Shown here piece by piece: positions 52,482 through 61,881 of a DNA stretch of 64,000 nt. The position numbers and the translations under genes were made by a program. The stretch's first letter is position 1; each line of letters starts with the position of its first letter. Source of the DNA: SZUA-309 sp965230005 (GTDB lineage: Bacteria > Pseudomonadota > Gammaproteobacteria > Pseudomonadales > Azotimanducaceae); assembly GCA_965230005.1 (NCBI GenBank), contig OZ245934.1:186001-250000 (forward strand). The letters run 5' to 3'. The notes under the pieces are model-generated. The model had not been told where the DNA came from, did not search any database, and worked only from the letters and a program-made list of their open reading frames with translations.

Positions 52482-52982
52482 ATGAGCATCAAAGCTGTTT
52501 TCGATACCAGTAAAGGCACGATCCGAGTGGATCTGCTTCCCGAGAAAGCCCCGGTTACCGTGGCCAACTTCATCAACCTCGTGAATCGGGGTTTCTACAA
52601 CGGTCTCAACTTTCACCGGGTGATTCCGGACTTCATGATTCAGGGCGGCTGCCCGCAGGGTACCGGCACCGGCGGTCCGGGTTACCGCTTCGAAGACGAG
52701 TTCGATGCAGAGCTGCGCCACTCGGAACCGGGGAAACTCTCCATGGCCAACGCCGGGCCCGGCACCAACGGCTCCCAGTTCTTCATCACGCACGTGCCCA
52801 CCCCCTGGCTCGACGATGCCCACACGATCTTCGGCACCGTGGAAGGTCAGGCTGACCAGGACGTGGTGAATGCCATCGCTCAGGGCGACACCATCAACGG
52901 CATCACCATCGAAGGGGATGCCGCTGCCCTGCTGGAGGCGCAGGCGGCACGCATCGAGGAGTGGAACAAAGCGCTGGGCTGA
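52482..52982 (+). CDS. ppiB: Cyclophilin-type peptidyl-prolyl isomerase
   Basis: Cytoplasmic cyclophilin, 166 aa, no signal sequence. The conserved core is FHRVIPDFMIQGGCPQGTGTGGPGYRFEDEF, LSMANAGPGTNGSQFFITHVPTPWLD with active Arg/Phe/Gln residues. It catalyses Xaa-Pro isomerisation in folding. GAGGAA eight bases before ATG. It lies 9 bp after the luciferase-like gene; a 247-bp gap with hairpins separates it from thrS. Confidence 0.92.
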   Translation: MSIKAVFDTSKGTIRVDLLPEKAPVTVANFINLVNRGFYNGLNFHRVIPDFMIQGGCPQGTGTGGPGYRFEDEFDAELRHSEPGKLSMANAGPGTNGSQFFITHVPTPWLDDAHTIFGTVEGQADQDVVNAIAQGDTINGITIEGDAAALLEAQAARIEEWNKALG

Positions 52983-53004
52983 CCACGCGCCCATCGAAGG
53001 GGCT

Positions 53005-53194
53005 GGCGCCGCACCGGCGCCGGTGCTTCGGCAGGCTTCACAGTCGCAACCGTGCGGCGTCCTGCGGTAGCACGCCGCCTTCCGCCACCCTCCGGACCGC
53101 TCATCCCCCTTACCGTTGCTTCTGGCAGGCGCTGGTCGACCGCGCCTGCCCATCGGTGGCACAATCGCGCGTTTTCCGGCGCCGCAGCGGCGCC
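53005..53194 (+). other. Hairpin-rich thrS leader
   Basis: Three inverted repeats lie in the 247-bp gap: GGCGCCG-CAC-CGGCGCC at 53005-53021 (with the 16-bp palindrome GCACCGGCGCCGGTGC at 53011-53026), GCAGGCGC/GCGCCTGC at 53125-53149 around TGGTCGACC, and GGCGCCG-CAG-CGGCGCC at 53178-53194. The first may terminate ppiB; the last lies 36 bases before thrS. E. coli thrS is autoregulated at a structured operator, but I see no tRNA-like threonine mimic here. Confidence 0.45.
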
Positions 53195-53229
53195 ATTTCT
53201 TCAATCAGTAACGTCTAAAGGTGACGACA

Positions 53230-55152
53230 ATGGTGAATATCACGCTCCCGGATGGTTCGGTCAGGTCCTATGAAGGTCCCGTGACCGGCACCACCGTGGC
53301 GGGCGATATTTCCAAGTCGCTCGCTAAGGCTGCCCTGGCCGTGAAGGTCGACGGTGAATTGAAGGACGTTTATCTGCCCATTGAGCAGGATGCGTCCGTG
53401 GAGATCATTACCGCAAAATCGCCGGAAGGGGTGGATCTGCTGCGTCATGACGCAGCCCACGTCCTGGCAGAAGCGGTAAAAGAGCTGTTCCCGGAGACGC
53501 AGGTCACCATCGGTCCCACGATCGAGAACGGCTTCTACTACGACTTTTCCCGGGAGGAACCCTTCACACCCGATGATCTCGAGGTCATCGAAGCGCGCAT
53601 GCACGAGATCGTTCAGCGCAATGAGGACATCCGGCGGGAAGTCTGGGATCGCGACGAAGCCGTGGCTTTCTTCAAGGAGCAGGGTGAACTCTACAAGGCA
53701 GAGATCATCGCCAGCATCCCGGAAGGGGAAGAGGTGGGGCTTTACCGGCAGGGGGATTTCATTGATCTCTGTCGGGGACCGCATCTGCCGTCGACGGGCA
53801 AGCTCGGCAAAGCCTTCAAACTCATGTCCCTCGCCGGTGCCTACTGGCGCGGTGATTCCAACAACGAGATGCTGCGTCGCATCTATGGCACCGCCTGGGC
53901 GAACGAGAAAGATCTCAAGGACTATCTGAAACGCCTCGAAGAGGCCGAGAAACGCGATCACCGTCGCCTCGGTCGGGAGATGGATCTTTTCCACCTTCAG
54001 GAAGAAGGCCCAGGGGCCGTGTTCTGGCATCCGAAGGGCTGGACCCTGTTCCAGACCATGATTGCCTACATGCGCGGCAAGCAGCTCGAGGCCGGCTATC
54101 TCGAGGTAAACACCCCGGAAATTCTCGACCACGGTCTCTGGCAGCAGTCGGGCCACGCTGAGAAGTTCGGCGAGAACATGTATCTCACGCAGACGCCTGA
54201 CGAGCGGGTCTACGCGGTGAAGCCCATGAACTGCCCCGGGCACATTCAGGTCTTCAAACAGGGCATCAAGAGCTATCGCGATCTGCCTTTCTACCTGGCC
54301 GAGTTCGGCAAGGTGCATCGCTATGAGCCCTCCGGCGCCCTCCACGGTCTAATGCGGGTGCGTGCCTTTACGCAGGATGACGCTCACATCTTCTGTACGG
54401 AAGAGCAGATCACCGAGGAGTGCGTGAAGGCGTCCCGTCTGATTCACGAGATCTATCGCGATTTCGGGTTCGACGACGTGCTCGTGAAGTATTCGGACCG
54501 CCCGGAGAAACGGGTGGGCTCAGACGAGGTCTGGGACAACGCCGAGCAGGCACTGCTGAAAGCCCTGGACGCCATGCAGGTGGAGTGGACGCTCAACCCG
54601 GGTGAAGGCGCCTTCTATGGGCCCAAACTCGAGTTTGTGCTCCGCGACGCCATTGGCCGGGACTGGCAGTGCGGTACCGTACAGGTGGACCTGAACATGC
54701 CTGAGCGCCTTGGCGCCTCCTACGTCGACGCCGACGGAGAGCGGAAGATCCCGGTCATGATCCACCGGGCCCTGTTCGGTTCTCTCGAGCGCTTCTGCGG
54801 CATTCTCATCGAGCACTATGCGGGCCACTTTCCGCTTTGGCTGGCCCCGCAGCAGATGGTGGTAGCGACCATCACCGACGAAGCCGACGACTACGCGCGC
54901 GAAGTGCAGGCGGCACTCACCCGGGCCGGTCTCCGCTCGGAGCTCGATCTGAGAAACGAGAAGATCTCCTACAAGGTGCGCGAACACAGCGTGACCAAAG
55001 TGCCGGCGATCCTCGTGGTGGGTAAGCGGGAGGCAGAAGAACGCACCGTGGCCATCCGCCGCCTGGGTGGAAAGTCGCAGGACGTGAAGCCTCTCGACGA
55101 AGCCATCGCTGATCTGGTCGAAGAAGCGAAGACGCCCCTGGAACGCGCCTAG
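53230..55152 (+). CDS. thrS: Threonyl-tRNA synthetase
   Basis: Class II synthetase, 640 aa (E. coli 642). TGS domain (VNITLPDGSVRSYEGPV), editing domain (HDAAHVLAEAVKELFPETQ, with HxxxH), catalytic core with Zn ligands Cys in MNCPGH, His in DDAHIFCT and His in VMIHRALFGS, then the anticodon-binding domain. ATG 53230 is chosen because AAAGGTGA is well placed; GTG 53221 lies inside that site. It charges tRNA-Thr. Downstream, infC-rpmI-rplT are missing; a Kef-type antiporter gene converges with 4-bp overlap. Confidence 0.97.
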   Translation: MVNITLPDGSVRSYEGPVTGTTVAGDISKSLAKAALAVKVDGELKDVYLPIEQDASVEIITAKSPEGVDLLRHDAAHVLAEAVKELFPETQVTIGPTIENGFYYDFSREEPFTPDDLEVIEARMHEIVQRNEDIRREVWDRDEAVAFFKEQGELYKAEIIASIPEGEEVGLYRQGDFIDLCRGPHLPSTGKLGKAFKLMSLAGAYWRGDSNNEMLRRIYGTAWANEKDLKDYLKRLEEAEKRDHRRLGREMDLFHLQEEGPGAVFWHPKGWTLFQTMIAYMRGKQLEAGYLEVNTPEILDHGLWQQSGHAEKFGENMYLTQTPDERVYAVKPMNCPGHIQVFKQGIKSYRDLPFYLAEFGKVHRYEPSGALHGLMRVRAFTQDDAHIFCTEEQITEECVKASRLIHEIYRDFGFDDVLVKYSDRPEKRVGSDEVWDNAEQALLKALDAMQVEWTLNPGEGAFYGPKLEFVLRDAIGRDWQCGTVQVDLNMPERLGASYVDADGERKIPVMIHRALFGSLERFCGILIEHYAGHFPLWLAPQQMVVATITDEADDYAREVQAALTRAGLRSELDLRNEKISYKVREHSVTKVPAILVVGKREAEERTVAIRRLGGKSQDVKPLDEAIADLVEEAKTPLERA

Positions 55153-57044
55153 GCTTTCCCCGGCGCGTCACCCATGGAGGGTTTGTCCGCGGACTTGGCG
55201 TCCGCGGGCGTGCTGGCCTGAGTCGTGCTCGGCAGAGGCCCAGCCAGCTCGCGATTGAGATCCGGAGCGATATCGAGATCGCGCTCGGACACATCGTCCT
55301 TGAAGAGTTCTTCGAGCTCCCGGGCCATATCCATGGCGACCTCCCGGAAGGCCTGATCATCCAGATACACGGCCAGCTGCCGCTCCAGCACGTGTTCGTC
55401 GTGTTCCCGGAAAGTCTCGATGGCGTTTTTCGCTTCCGCAGCGGTGAGGCCGAGGTGCTGGAGCAGCTCTGTGCCCATGGTCAGGCTCGAGCCAAGGGTC
55501 TCCCGGATCACGAAGTCGACGCCAATGTCCCTGAGGCGCAACTCGTGCTGCCGGTTCCGGGCCCGGGCAAAGATTTTCACCTTGGGATAGTTCTCACGAA
55601 CCTCCTCGGCGATGCGCAAGGCGGCTTCGGCATCGTCCACGGTGATGATGAGGGCCTTGGCGTCGGCGATGTGCGCCGAGCGCAGCAGGTCCAGGTGCGT
55701 TGGATCGCCGAAGTAGATGCGGTTGCCGAACTGCCGCACGAACTCCACCTGCGAGGAGCTCGACTCCAGGGCAGTGAAGGGGATGTGCCGCATGGTCAGG
55801 ATGCGGCCGATGATCTGCCCCATACGGCCGAAACCGGCGATGACCACCGGATTCTCCGGCTCCTCGATTTCGTCGAAGGGTCGATCCTCTTCATCCTTCC
55901 TGGCCAGCAGCCGCTCAATGAATGCGGTGTAGAACGGGGTCAGCATCATTGAGGCGGTGATCACCAGCACGGCGATGTCGGCCGTCTGCTTGTCGATCAG
56001 CATGACCAGCATGCCGCCGGTGAGCAGCACGAAACCGAACTCGCCCCCCTGGGAGAGCACCGCCGAAGCCCGCAGGCCTTCCGGGTGGTCGATGCCCAGG
56101 GATCGGGTGATGGGATAGAGGAGTAGAGTTTTTGCGAGCATGAGGGCCACGGTCAGGCCGGCGATAAGCAGCGGATACTCGAGCAGCAGGTTCAGGTCCA
56201 CGGACATGCCGACGGCCATGAAAAACAGCCCCAGGAGCATGCCTTTGAAGGGTGCGACATCCGCTTCCAGCTGATGCCGATACTCGGAGTCGGCCACCAT
56301 CATGCCAGCGATGAAGGCGCCGAGGCCCATGGACAGCCCGATGTGCTCCATGGTGAGCGCGGCCCCCACCACGAGGGCCAGCGCTGCTGCAGTGAACAGC
56401 TCGCGAACGCCGGTGCCGGCAACGAAGCGCAGGAAAGGCCGCAACGCCAGGCGCGCGGCGACGAGACCGGCGAAAACGACGCCGATGAGGAGCAGCGTTT
56501 CACCGCCGCCGGAACCTTCGTTGTCCGGATTGATGATGTCGAGGATGGCGATGGCCGGGATCACGGCAACGTCCTGCAGCAGCAGCGTGCCGAAAGCCGC
56601 TCGACCATGAGGCTGGTTCAGGGTTTTCTGCTCGGCCAGGAGTTGAAGCACAAAGGCCGTGCTCGACAGCGCCAGTGCGAAAGCGATGAGCAGTGCCGCC
56701 TGCCAGCTGAGATCGAAGACAAGCATCAGCACCGCCATGAAGGCGGCGGAGGTGACGCTCACCTGCAGGCTGCCCAGGCCGAACACCAGACGCCGCATGA
56801 CCCAGAGTCGCCGCGGCTGGAGTTCCAGACCGATGATGAACAGCAGCAGCACCACGCCGATCTCGGCGAAGTGCATGACCTCGTCAGCCTCCTGCTTCTG
56901 GTCGATGAGGCCGATGCCGCTCGGGCCGATGGCGAGGCCGGCGATCAGGTAGCCGAGCACCATGCTCATGCCGAGCCGGTGACAGATGGGCACCACCAGA
57001 ATGGCCGCCCCCAGAAAAATGAGTGCCTCTAAGAGAAAGGTCAT
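55149..57044 (-). CDS. CPA2 (KefB/KefC-like) cation:proton antiporter
   Basis: A 631-aa protein with about twelve helices (residues 1-380), then a Rossmann RCK_N domain with VVIAGFGRMGQIIGRIL near residue 400 and a C-terminal linker rich in Glu/Asp. QGGEFGFVLL is the family transport-domain block. KefB/C proteins are glutathione-gated K+ efflux systems; whether this one is gated by glutathione cannot be told. No kefF/kefG ancillary gene is adjacent. The acyl-CoA ligase gene is 58 bp upstream on the same strand. Confidence 0.9.
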   Translation of the reverse strand: MTFLLEALIFLGAAILVVPICHRLGMSMVLGYLIAGLAIGPSGIGLIDQKQEADEVMHFAEIGVVLLLFIIGLELQPRRLWVMRRLVFGLGSLQVSVTSAAFMAVLMLVFDLSWQAALLIAFALALSSTAFVLQLLAEQKTLNQPHGRAAFGTLLLQDVAVIPAIAILDIINPDNEGSGGGETLLLIGVVFAGLVAARLALRPFLRFVAGTGVRELFTAAALALVVGAALTMEHIGLSMGLGAFIAGMMVADSEYRHQLEADVAPFKGMLLGLFFMAVGMSVDLNLLLEYPLLIAGLTVALMLAKTLLLYPITRSLGIDHPEGLRASAVLSQGGEFGFVLLTGGMLVMLIDKQTADIAVLVITASMMLTPFYTAFIERLLARKDEEDRPFDEIEEPENPVVIAGFGRMGQIIGRILTMRHIPFTALESSSSQVEFVRQFGNRIYFGDPTHLDLLRSAHIADAKALIITVDDAEAALRIAEEVRENYPKVKIFARARNRQHELRLRDIGVDFVIRETLGSSLTMGTELLQHLGLTAAEAKNAIETFREHDEHVLERQLAVYLDDQAFREVAMDMARELEELFKDDVSERDLDIAPDLNRELAGPLPSTTQASTPADAKSADKPSMGDAPGKA

Positions 57045-57102
57045 CCTGACCCGGGCTCCTTCTTCCCTGGGAAGATCGTGTTACTGCTTAGAGGCAACCC
57101 TG

Positions 57103-58806
57103 TCAGATGGCGTTGGCAGGATCCAGCGTGTCCCGAAGATCCCGCTTCAGGAATTTGCCGTTGGCGTTCCTGGGCAGTGGGTCGTCGAGCAGCCAGATGT
57201 AGCGCGGCACCTTGTGTCCGGAGATCCGTTCGCGGCAGAAACCCCTGAGCGCATCGCCGTCGATCGTTGCACCTTCCTTGGCGAAGATCGCAGCGCCGAC
57301 CTCTTCCCCAAGGCGTTCGTCCGGGACGCCGAATACCGTGCACTCGGCAACGGCCGGGTGCTCGTAGATGGTGCTCTCGACTTCGGCGCAGTACACGTTT
57401 TCGCCGCCTCTGAGCACCATGTCTTTGGCGCGGTCGACGATGTAGACGAAACCGTCCTCGTCGATACGGGCGATGTCGCCGGTATGCAACCAGCCATCGG
57501 TAATAGTTTCTGCGGTGGCGTCGGCGCGGTTCAGATAACCCCGGATCACAGGCGCACCTTTGACGCAGAGCTCCCCCACACCATCACCGGGTGCCACCTC
57601 GTTACCGTCTGCATCGATGAGCTTGGCATCGAAGTTGGGCAGCACGCGGCCGCAGCTTTCCGGCTTGTCGACGAAGAAGTCCGCGGAAATCGAGGTGATC
57701 ACCCCGCAGGTTTCCGTCATGCCGTAGCCCGTGTTTGGTCGGGCGGTTGCAACGGCGCTGTCGATCTTGCCCACCAGATCCGGCTGCAGCTGGGCGCCAC
57801 CGCCGCCGACGGTTGCGAGCGACGACGTGTCGTAGTTGCCGAACTCCGGGTGGGCGATGAGCTCCCGGGCCATGGTCGGTACGCCGGTGAAGGTGCTGAC
57901 TTTCTCCCTCTCGATGAGCTTCAGCGCCTCGTGGGGTTCCCACTTGTACATGTGGACGAGCTTGCCGCCGTTCAGCGTCATACCGTGGGCAACGCAGTTG
58001 TTGGCGGTCACGTGGAAGAGAGGTGTCGTCACGAGCGCGGCCGGCGGCGGGGCGTCCTCAGCCGGTGCCGGCACGGGATTGCCCATCCGCTCTGCCAGGG
58101 CTGCACCAAGACCGGCGGCAAAGGCGAGGTTCATGATGTTGTTGGTGCAACCGCGATGGGTGAGCTGAGCACCTTTCGGGTGACCCGTGGTACCGGAGGT
58201 GTAAAAGATGCAGGCATCGTCGTCCGGGTCGATGCTGACGTCCGGCAGCTCACCACCAAAGTCGACGAGCTCGGACCAGGGGATCACCTCGTTGGCCAAG
58301 TTCGGTGCGGTGCGCACGCCGACGATCTTCATGGGCGGCAGTGCGTCGATGTGCTCCAGGGCCCGGTCGAGACGTTCCTGGTCGGCGATGAGCACCTTCG
58401 GGGCCGAATCGTTCAGCCCGTATTCGAGCTCCGGTCCCACCCACCAGGCGTTTACGCCGACGACGGCGGCACCGATGCTCACGGTGGCCCAGTAGGATAG
58501 GAGCCACTCGGGGTAGTTGCGCATGGCGATGGCAACCCGATCGCCGGGCTCCACGCCCTGCGCCTGCAGCCAGTTGGCGATGGAAGCCACCCGCCGGTGG
58601 GCTTCTGCATAGGTGATGCGCTCGTCCTGATAGATCAGATAATCGGCGTCGCCGTGCTGGGCGGACAGCAGCCAAACGTCGCGGAGCGTCGGCGGGGCGC
58701 CGGCAAAGGCCTTGATCTGCTGGCCTCTGACTTCCACTTCGGTAATTTCGAAGGGTGCACCTTTAGCGGTGATTGCGTCCCAGACTTCGCCAAGTTCCTG
58801 ATACAT
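57103..58806 (-). CDS. Acyl-CoA synthetase (AMP-binding)
   Basis: ANL superfamily ligase of 567 aa from ATG 58806 (GGGGGAA precedes; the TTG six codons earlier is not used). ATP-binding P-loop YTSGTTGHPKGAQLTH near residue 185, then YGMTETCGVITS, GWLHTGDIARIDEDGFVYIVDRAKDMV with the Asp/Arg hinge and the catalytic Lys in NANGKFLKRDLR near the C-terminus. It forms acyl-CoA from a fatty or aromatic acid and ATP. Divergent from the amidohydrolase, and near a dehydrogenase/kinase pair. Confidence 0.92.
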   Translation of the reverse strand: MYQELGEVWDAITAKGAPFEITEVEVRGQQIKAFAGAPPTLRDVWLLSAQHGDADYLIYQDERITYAEAHRRVASIANWLQAQGVEPGDRVAIAMRNYPEWLLSYWATVSIGAAVVGVNAWWVGPELEYGLNDSAPKVLIADQERLDRALEHIDALPPMKIVGVRTAPNLANEVIPWSELVDFGGELPDVSIDPDDDACIFYTSGTTGHPKGAQLTHRGCTNNIMNLAFAAGLGAALAERMGNPVPAPAEDAPPPAALVTTPLFHVTANNCVAHGMTLNGGKLVHMYKWEPHEALKLIEREKVSTFTGVPTMARELIAHPEFGNYDTSSLATVGGGGAQLQPDLVGKIDSAVATARPNTGYGMTETCGVITSISADFFVDKPESCGRVLPNFDAKLIDADGNEVAPGDGVGELCVKGAPVIRGYLNRADATAETITDGWLHTGDIARIDEDGFVYIVDRAKDMVLRGGENVYCAEVESTIYEHPAVAECTVFGVPDERLGEEVGAAIFAKEGATIDGDALRGFCRERISGHKVPRYIWLLDDPLPRNANGKFLKRDLRDTLDPANAI

Positions 58807-58878
58807 CGAGTTCCCCCAGGTCAAATCAGCCCGGTACTGTAAGATAGTTCTTCGGCTTGTGCGAGAGAGCAGGAACTA

Positions 58879-60495
58879 ATGGGACGAATCCTCCTGGGGC
58901 TCTGGGCCGGGGTCGGGCTGCTGGCGGTTGTGGGTGTGCAGGCGGAATCCGGTGAGCGACCCGAGCCCGGTGAGGAAGGCCCTGCGCGGGCGGCTAACTA
59001 TGGGGTGCTGATTCCCGATCGGGCCCCCGCCCGAAGCGAAGGCAGCGGGCCCTACGACGAACTCGTCATAGCCAACGTCATGCTCATCAACGGTGAAGGC
59101 GCGCCACCCATGGGGCCCGTGCACATCCACGTGAGCGGCGACCGTATCGCCCGGATCACCACCGGCGGCGAACCGGAAACGGCGCCGGGACGGGAAATCA
59201 TGGACGCCGAGGGCATGTATGCGTTGCCCGGCTTCGTCGATGCCCATGCCCATATCGGTAACTTCGGCCAGGGTCTCACGGGCCCCATCACACCGCCCGA
59301 ATACATCTTCAAACTCTGGCTCGCGCACGGCATCACCACGGTGCGGGAAACCGGTGCGCTCATGGGCCTCGACTGGACTCTCGAACACAAGCAACGCAGC
59401 GCTGAAGGCAGAGTTGCGGCCCCCCGGCTCGTGGTGCACAGCATGTTTCCGGGCACGGTGATCACGGATCCAGAGCGTGCCCGGGAGTGGGTGCGCAGCG
59501 TCCACCGCAAAGGCGCCGACGGGGTGAAGCTCCGGGGCGGGCGCGATGCGGCCCTGACCGCCGTCATGGAAGAAACTCAGAAGCTCGGCATGGGCACCTC
59601 GCACCATCATGATCAGACGGCCGTGTACAAGGTCAACGTGCTCACCAGCGCGCGGATGGGCCTCGACAGCATGGAGCACTGGTACGGGTTACCGGAGGCG
59701 CTCTTCCACGACCGGACCATTCAGGACTATCCCCCGGACTACAACTACTTCGACGAACAGTGGCGCTTCGGTCAGGCCGGACGCCTCTGGGAGCAGGCGG
59801 CGGCGCCGGGCTCCGAGCACTGGAATGCGGTACGCGACGAGCTGCTCGATCTGGACTTCACCCTTGTTCCTACCTTCACCATTTACGAAGCGAACCGCGA
59901 TGTCGCCCGGGCCCGTGATGCCGAGTGGCATGCCGAGTACACCTGGCCGGGGCTGCAGCGGTTCTTCATGCCGGATCCGCGCCTGCACGGCTCTTACCAC
60001 TTCGACTGGACCACGGCCGATGAGGTTGCCTGGCGTGAGAACTTCCGCCGCTGGATGACTTTCGTGAACGACTACAAGAACCATGGCGGTCGGGTGGCTG
60101 CGGGTTCCGATGCCGGTTTCATCTTCAAGCTCTTCGGCTTCGCCTACATCCGGGAACTCGAGATGCTGCAGGAGGCGGGTTTTCACCCGCTGGAGGTGAT
60201 TCAGGCGGCCACGCTGAACGGGGCCGAGCTGGTCGGCATGGCCGATGAAATCGGCTCCCTGGTGCCCGGCAAACGGGCCGACATCGTGCTCGTGGCAGAG
60301 AATCCGGTCCGTAACTTCAAAGTGCTCTACGGCACAGGGCACATGAAGCTCGATCGCGCCACGGGCACGCTGGTGCGCAGCGGTGGTGTGTCCTACACCA
60401 TCAAGGACGGCGTGGTCTATGACGCCAAGGCGCTGCTGGCGGATGCGAAGGCCATGGTCCGCGCAGAGAAAGAGCGGGAGTCGCGCGGCGAGTAG
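58879..60495 (+). CDS. Exported metal-dependent amidohydrolase
   Basis: Amidohydrolase of 538 aa with a signal peptide (LGLWAGVGLLAVVGVQA). Metal-site motifs: PGFVDAHAHIGNF (HxH) near residue 118, His pairs MGTSHHHDQT near 235, GLDSMEHWYG, and Asp in AAGSDAGFIFKLFG near 417; the ending is typical (NGAELVGMADEIGSLVPGKRADIVLV). No single substrate is evident. AGGA precedes ATG. It lies 72 bp from the acyl-CoA ligase start on the other strand. Confidence 0.88.
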   Translation: MGRILLGLWAGVGLLAVVGVQAESGERPEPGEEGPARAANYGVLIPDRAPARSEGSGPYDELVIANVMLINGEGAPPMGPVHIHVSGDRIARITTGGEPETAPGREIMDAEGMYALPGFVDAHAHIGNFGQGLTGPITPPEYIFKLWLAHGITTVRETGALMGLDWTLEHKQRSAEGRVAAPRLVVHSMFPGTVITDPERAREWVRSVHRKGADGVKLRGGRDAALTAVMEETQKLGMGTSHHHDQTAVYKVNVLTSARMGLDSMEHWYGLPEALFHDRTIQDYPPDYNYFDEQWRFGQAGRLWEQAAAPGSEHWNAVRDELLDLDFTLVPTFTIYEANRDVARARDAEWHAEYTWPGLQRFFMPDPRLHGSYHFDWTTADEVAWRENFRRWMTFVNDYKNHGGRVAAGSDAGFIFKLFGFAYIRELEMLQEAGFHPLEVIQAATLNGAELVGMADEIGSLVPGKRADIVLVAENPVRNFKVLYGTGHMKLDRATGTLVRSGGVSYTIKDGVVYDAKALLADAKAMVRAEKERESRGE

Positions 60496-60520
60496 CGGCT
60501 GCCCGCCGCAGGCTGATTGA

Positions 60521-60558
60521 TTGGAAGGCGGCCGGGCCATCGGTTATTTTGGATGGCC
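60521..60558 (+). promoter_or_regulatory. Promoter with overlapping inverted repeat for the dehydrogenase/kinase pair
   Basis: TTGGAA (60521-60526), 17 bases, TTATTT (60544-60549). GGCCATC (60535-60541) and GATGGCC (60552-60558) form an inverted repeat whose loop contains the -10, an arrangement expected of a repressor site. The acyl-CoA dehydrogenase ATG is 42 bases downstream. Confidence 0.55.
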
Positions 60559-60600
60559 GCATTGTTATCGACACACTAACCACTCAGGGGAAGACACCGT

Positions 60601-61875
60601 ATGGACTTCGAAATACCGGAGGATATTGCCGCACTGCTCGAGCGCCTCGACGATTTCATCGAGAACACCATCAAGCCGCTGGAGCAGCAGGACGACAACA
60701 TCCGCTTCTTCGATCATCGGCGCGAAGATGCCCGAACGGACTGGGAACGCGGTGGCTTGCCGAACGAAGAGTGGGAACAGCTGCTCTTTAAAACCAAGCG
60801 CCTCGCCGACGAAGCCGGCTTTTACCGCTACCCCTTCCCGAAGGAATACGGCGGTATGGACGGCTCGAACCTCGGTATGGCCATCATCCGCGAACACCTT
60901 GCCGTCAAAGGCCTTGGACTGCACAACGACCTGCAGAACGAACACTCCATCGTCGGCAACAACGTCGGCCTGCTGCTCATGCTCGAGTACGGTACGGAAG
61001 AGCAGAAAGCCGAGTGGGTGGACGATCTGGCAGAAGGTCGTAAAGGCTTCGCCTTCGGCATTACCGAACCGAACCATGGTTCCGACGCCACGCACATGGA
61101 GACCAACGCGGTTCGCGACGGCGATGAGTGGGTCATCAACGGCGAAAAAACCTGGAACACGGGCATCCACAAAGCCAAGTACGACATGGTCATGGCGCGC
61201 ACGAGTGGCAAGCCCGGCGACGGCGACGGCATCACGGCCTTCCTCACGCCGATGGAAGCCGATGGCGTGAAGATCGAAGAGATGCTCTGGACCTTCAACA
61301 TGCCCACGGACCATGGACGTGTTTCCTTCAAGGAAGTCCGGGTCCCTCATGGTTCGATCTTCGGTGGTGAAGGGCGCGGTCTGCAGGTGGTGCAGCACTT
61401 CTTCAATGAGAACCGGATCCGTCAGGCGGCTTCGAGCCTTGGCGCGGCGCAGTTCTGCGTCAACGAGTCAGTGAAGTACGCCATGGAGCGCAAGCCCTTC
61501 GGTAAGCCCCTCTCCGCCAACCAGGGTATTCAGTTCCCGCTCGTGGAGCTGCAGGCCCAGTGCGAGATGCTGCGCGCGCTCATCCACAAGACCGCCTGGC
61601 AGATGGATAAGTACGGCGCGTTCTCCGTGTCCGACAAGGTGTCCATGTGTAACTACTGGTCTAACCGGCTCTGCTGTCAGGCGGCCGATCAGGCCATGCA
61701 GGTTCACGGCGGCCTCGGCTATTCCCGGCACAAGCCCTTCGAGCATATTTATCGGCATCATCGCCGCTACCGGATCACCGAGGGTGCAGAGGAGATTCAG
61801 ATGCGCCGAGTGGCCGGCTACATGTTCGGCTATATGAATCAGCGTGCCCCGAAGGGTGTGAAAGAGGCTGGCTGA
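60601..61875 (+). CDS. Acyl-CoA dehydrogenase
   Basis: FAD enzyme of 424 aa in the ACAD family. The FAD/substrate blocks are FAFGITEPNHGSDATHMET, WNTGIHKAKYDMVMART, and the C-terminal QVHGGLGYSRHKPFEHIYRHHRRYRITEGAEEIQMRRVAGY; the position of a catalytic Glu is not certain. It oxidises acyl-CoA to enoyl-CoA, or in the ACAD10/11 and LvaC type acts on a phosphorylated 4-hydroxyacyl-CoA. AGGGGAA precedes ATG. The kinase gene follows after 6 bp. Confidence 0.93.
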   Translation: MDFEIPEDIAALLERLDDFIENTIKPLEQQDDNIRFFDHRREDARTDWERGGLPNEEWEQLLFKTKRLADEAGFYRYPFPKEYGGMDGSNLGMAIIREHLAVKGLGLHNDLQNEHSIVGNNVGLLLMLEYGTEEQKAEWVDDLAEGRKGFAFGITEPNHGSDATHMETNAVRDGDEWVINGEKTWNTGIHKAKYDMVMARTSGKPGDGDGITAFLTPMEADGVKIEEMLWTFNMPTDHGRVSFKEVRVPHGSIFGGEGRGLQVVQHFFNENRIRQAASSLGAAQFCVNESVKYAMERKPFGKPLSANQGIQFPLVELQAQCEMLRALIHKTAWQMDKYGAFSVSDKVSMCNYWSNRLCCQAADQAMQVHGGLGYSRHKPFEHIYRHHRRYRITEGAEEIQMRRVAGYMFGYMNQRAPKGVKEAG

Positions 61876-61881
61876 TCGGCA

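Noticed and set aside
51555..53204. Long minus-strand frame across the luciferase-like gene, ppiB and the thrS leader
   Set aside because: It crosses three unrelated plus-strand units with clear motifs and shows no domain of its own.
56986..58500. Long open frame (about 504 codons) opposite the acyl-CoA ligase
   Set aside because: High GC makes antisense frames stay open; its protein has no family features, while the ligase on the other strand has every ANL motif.
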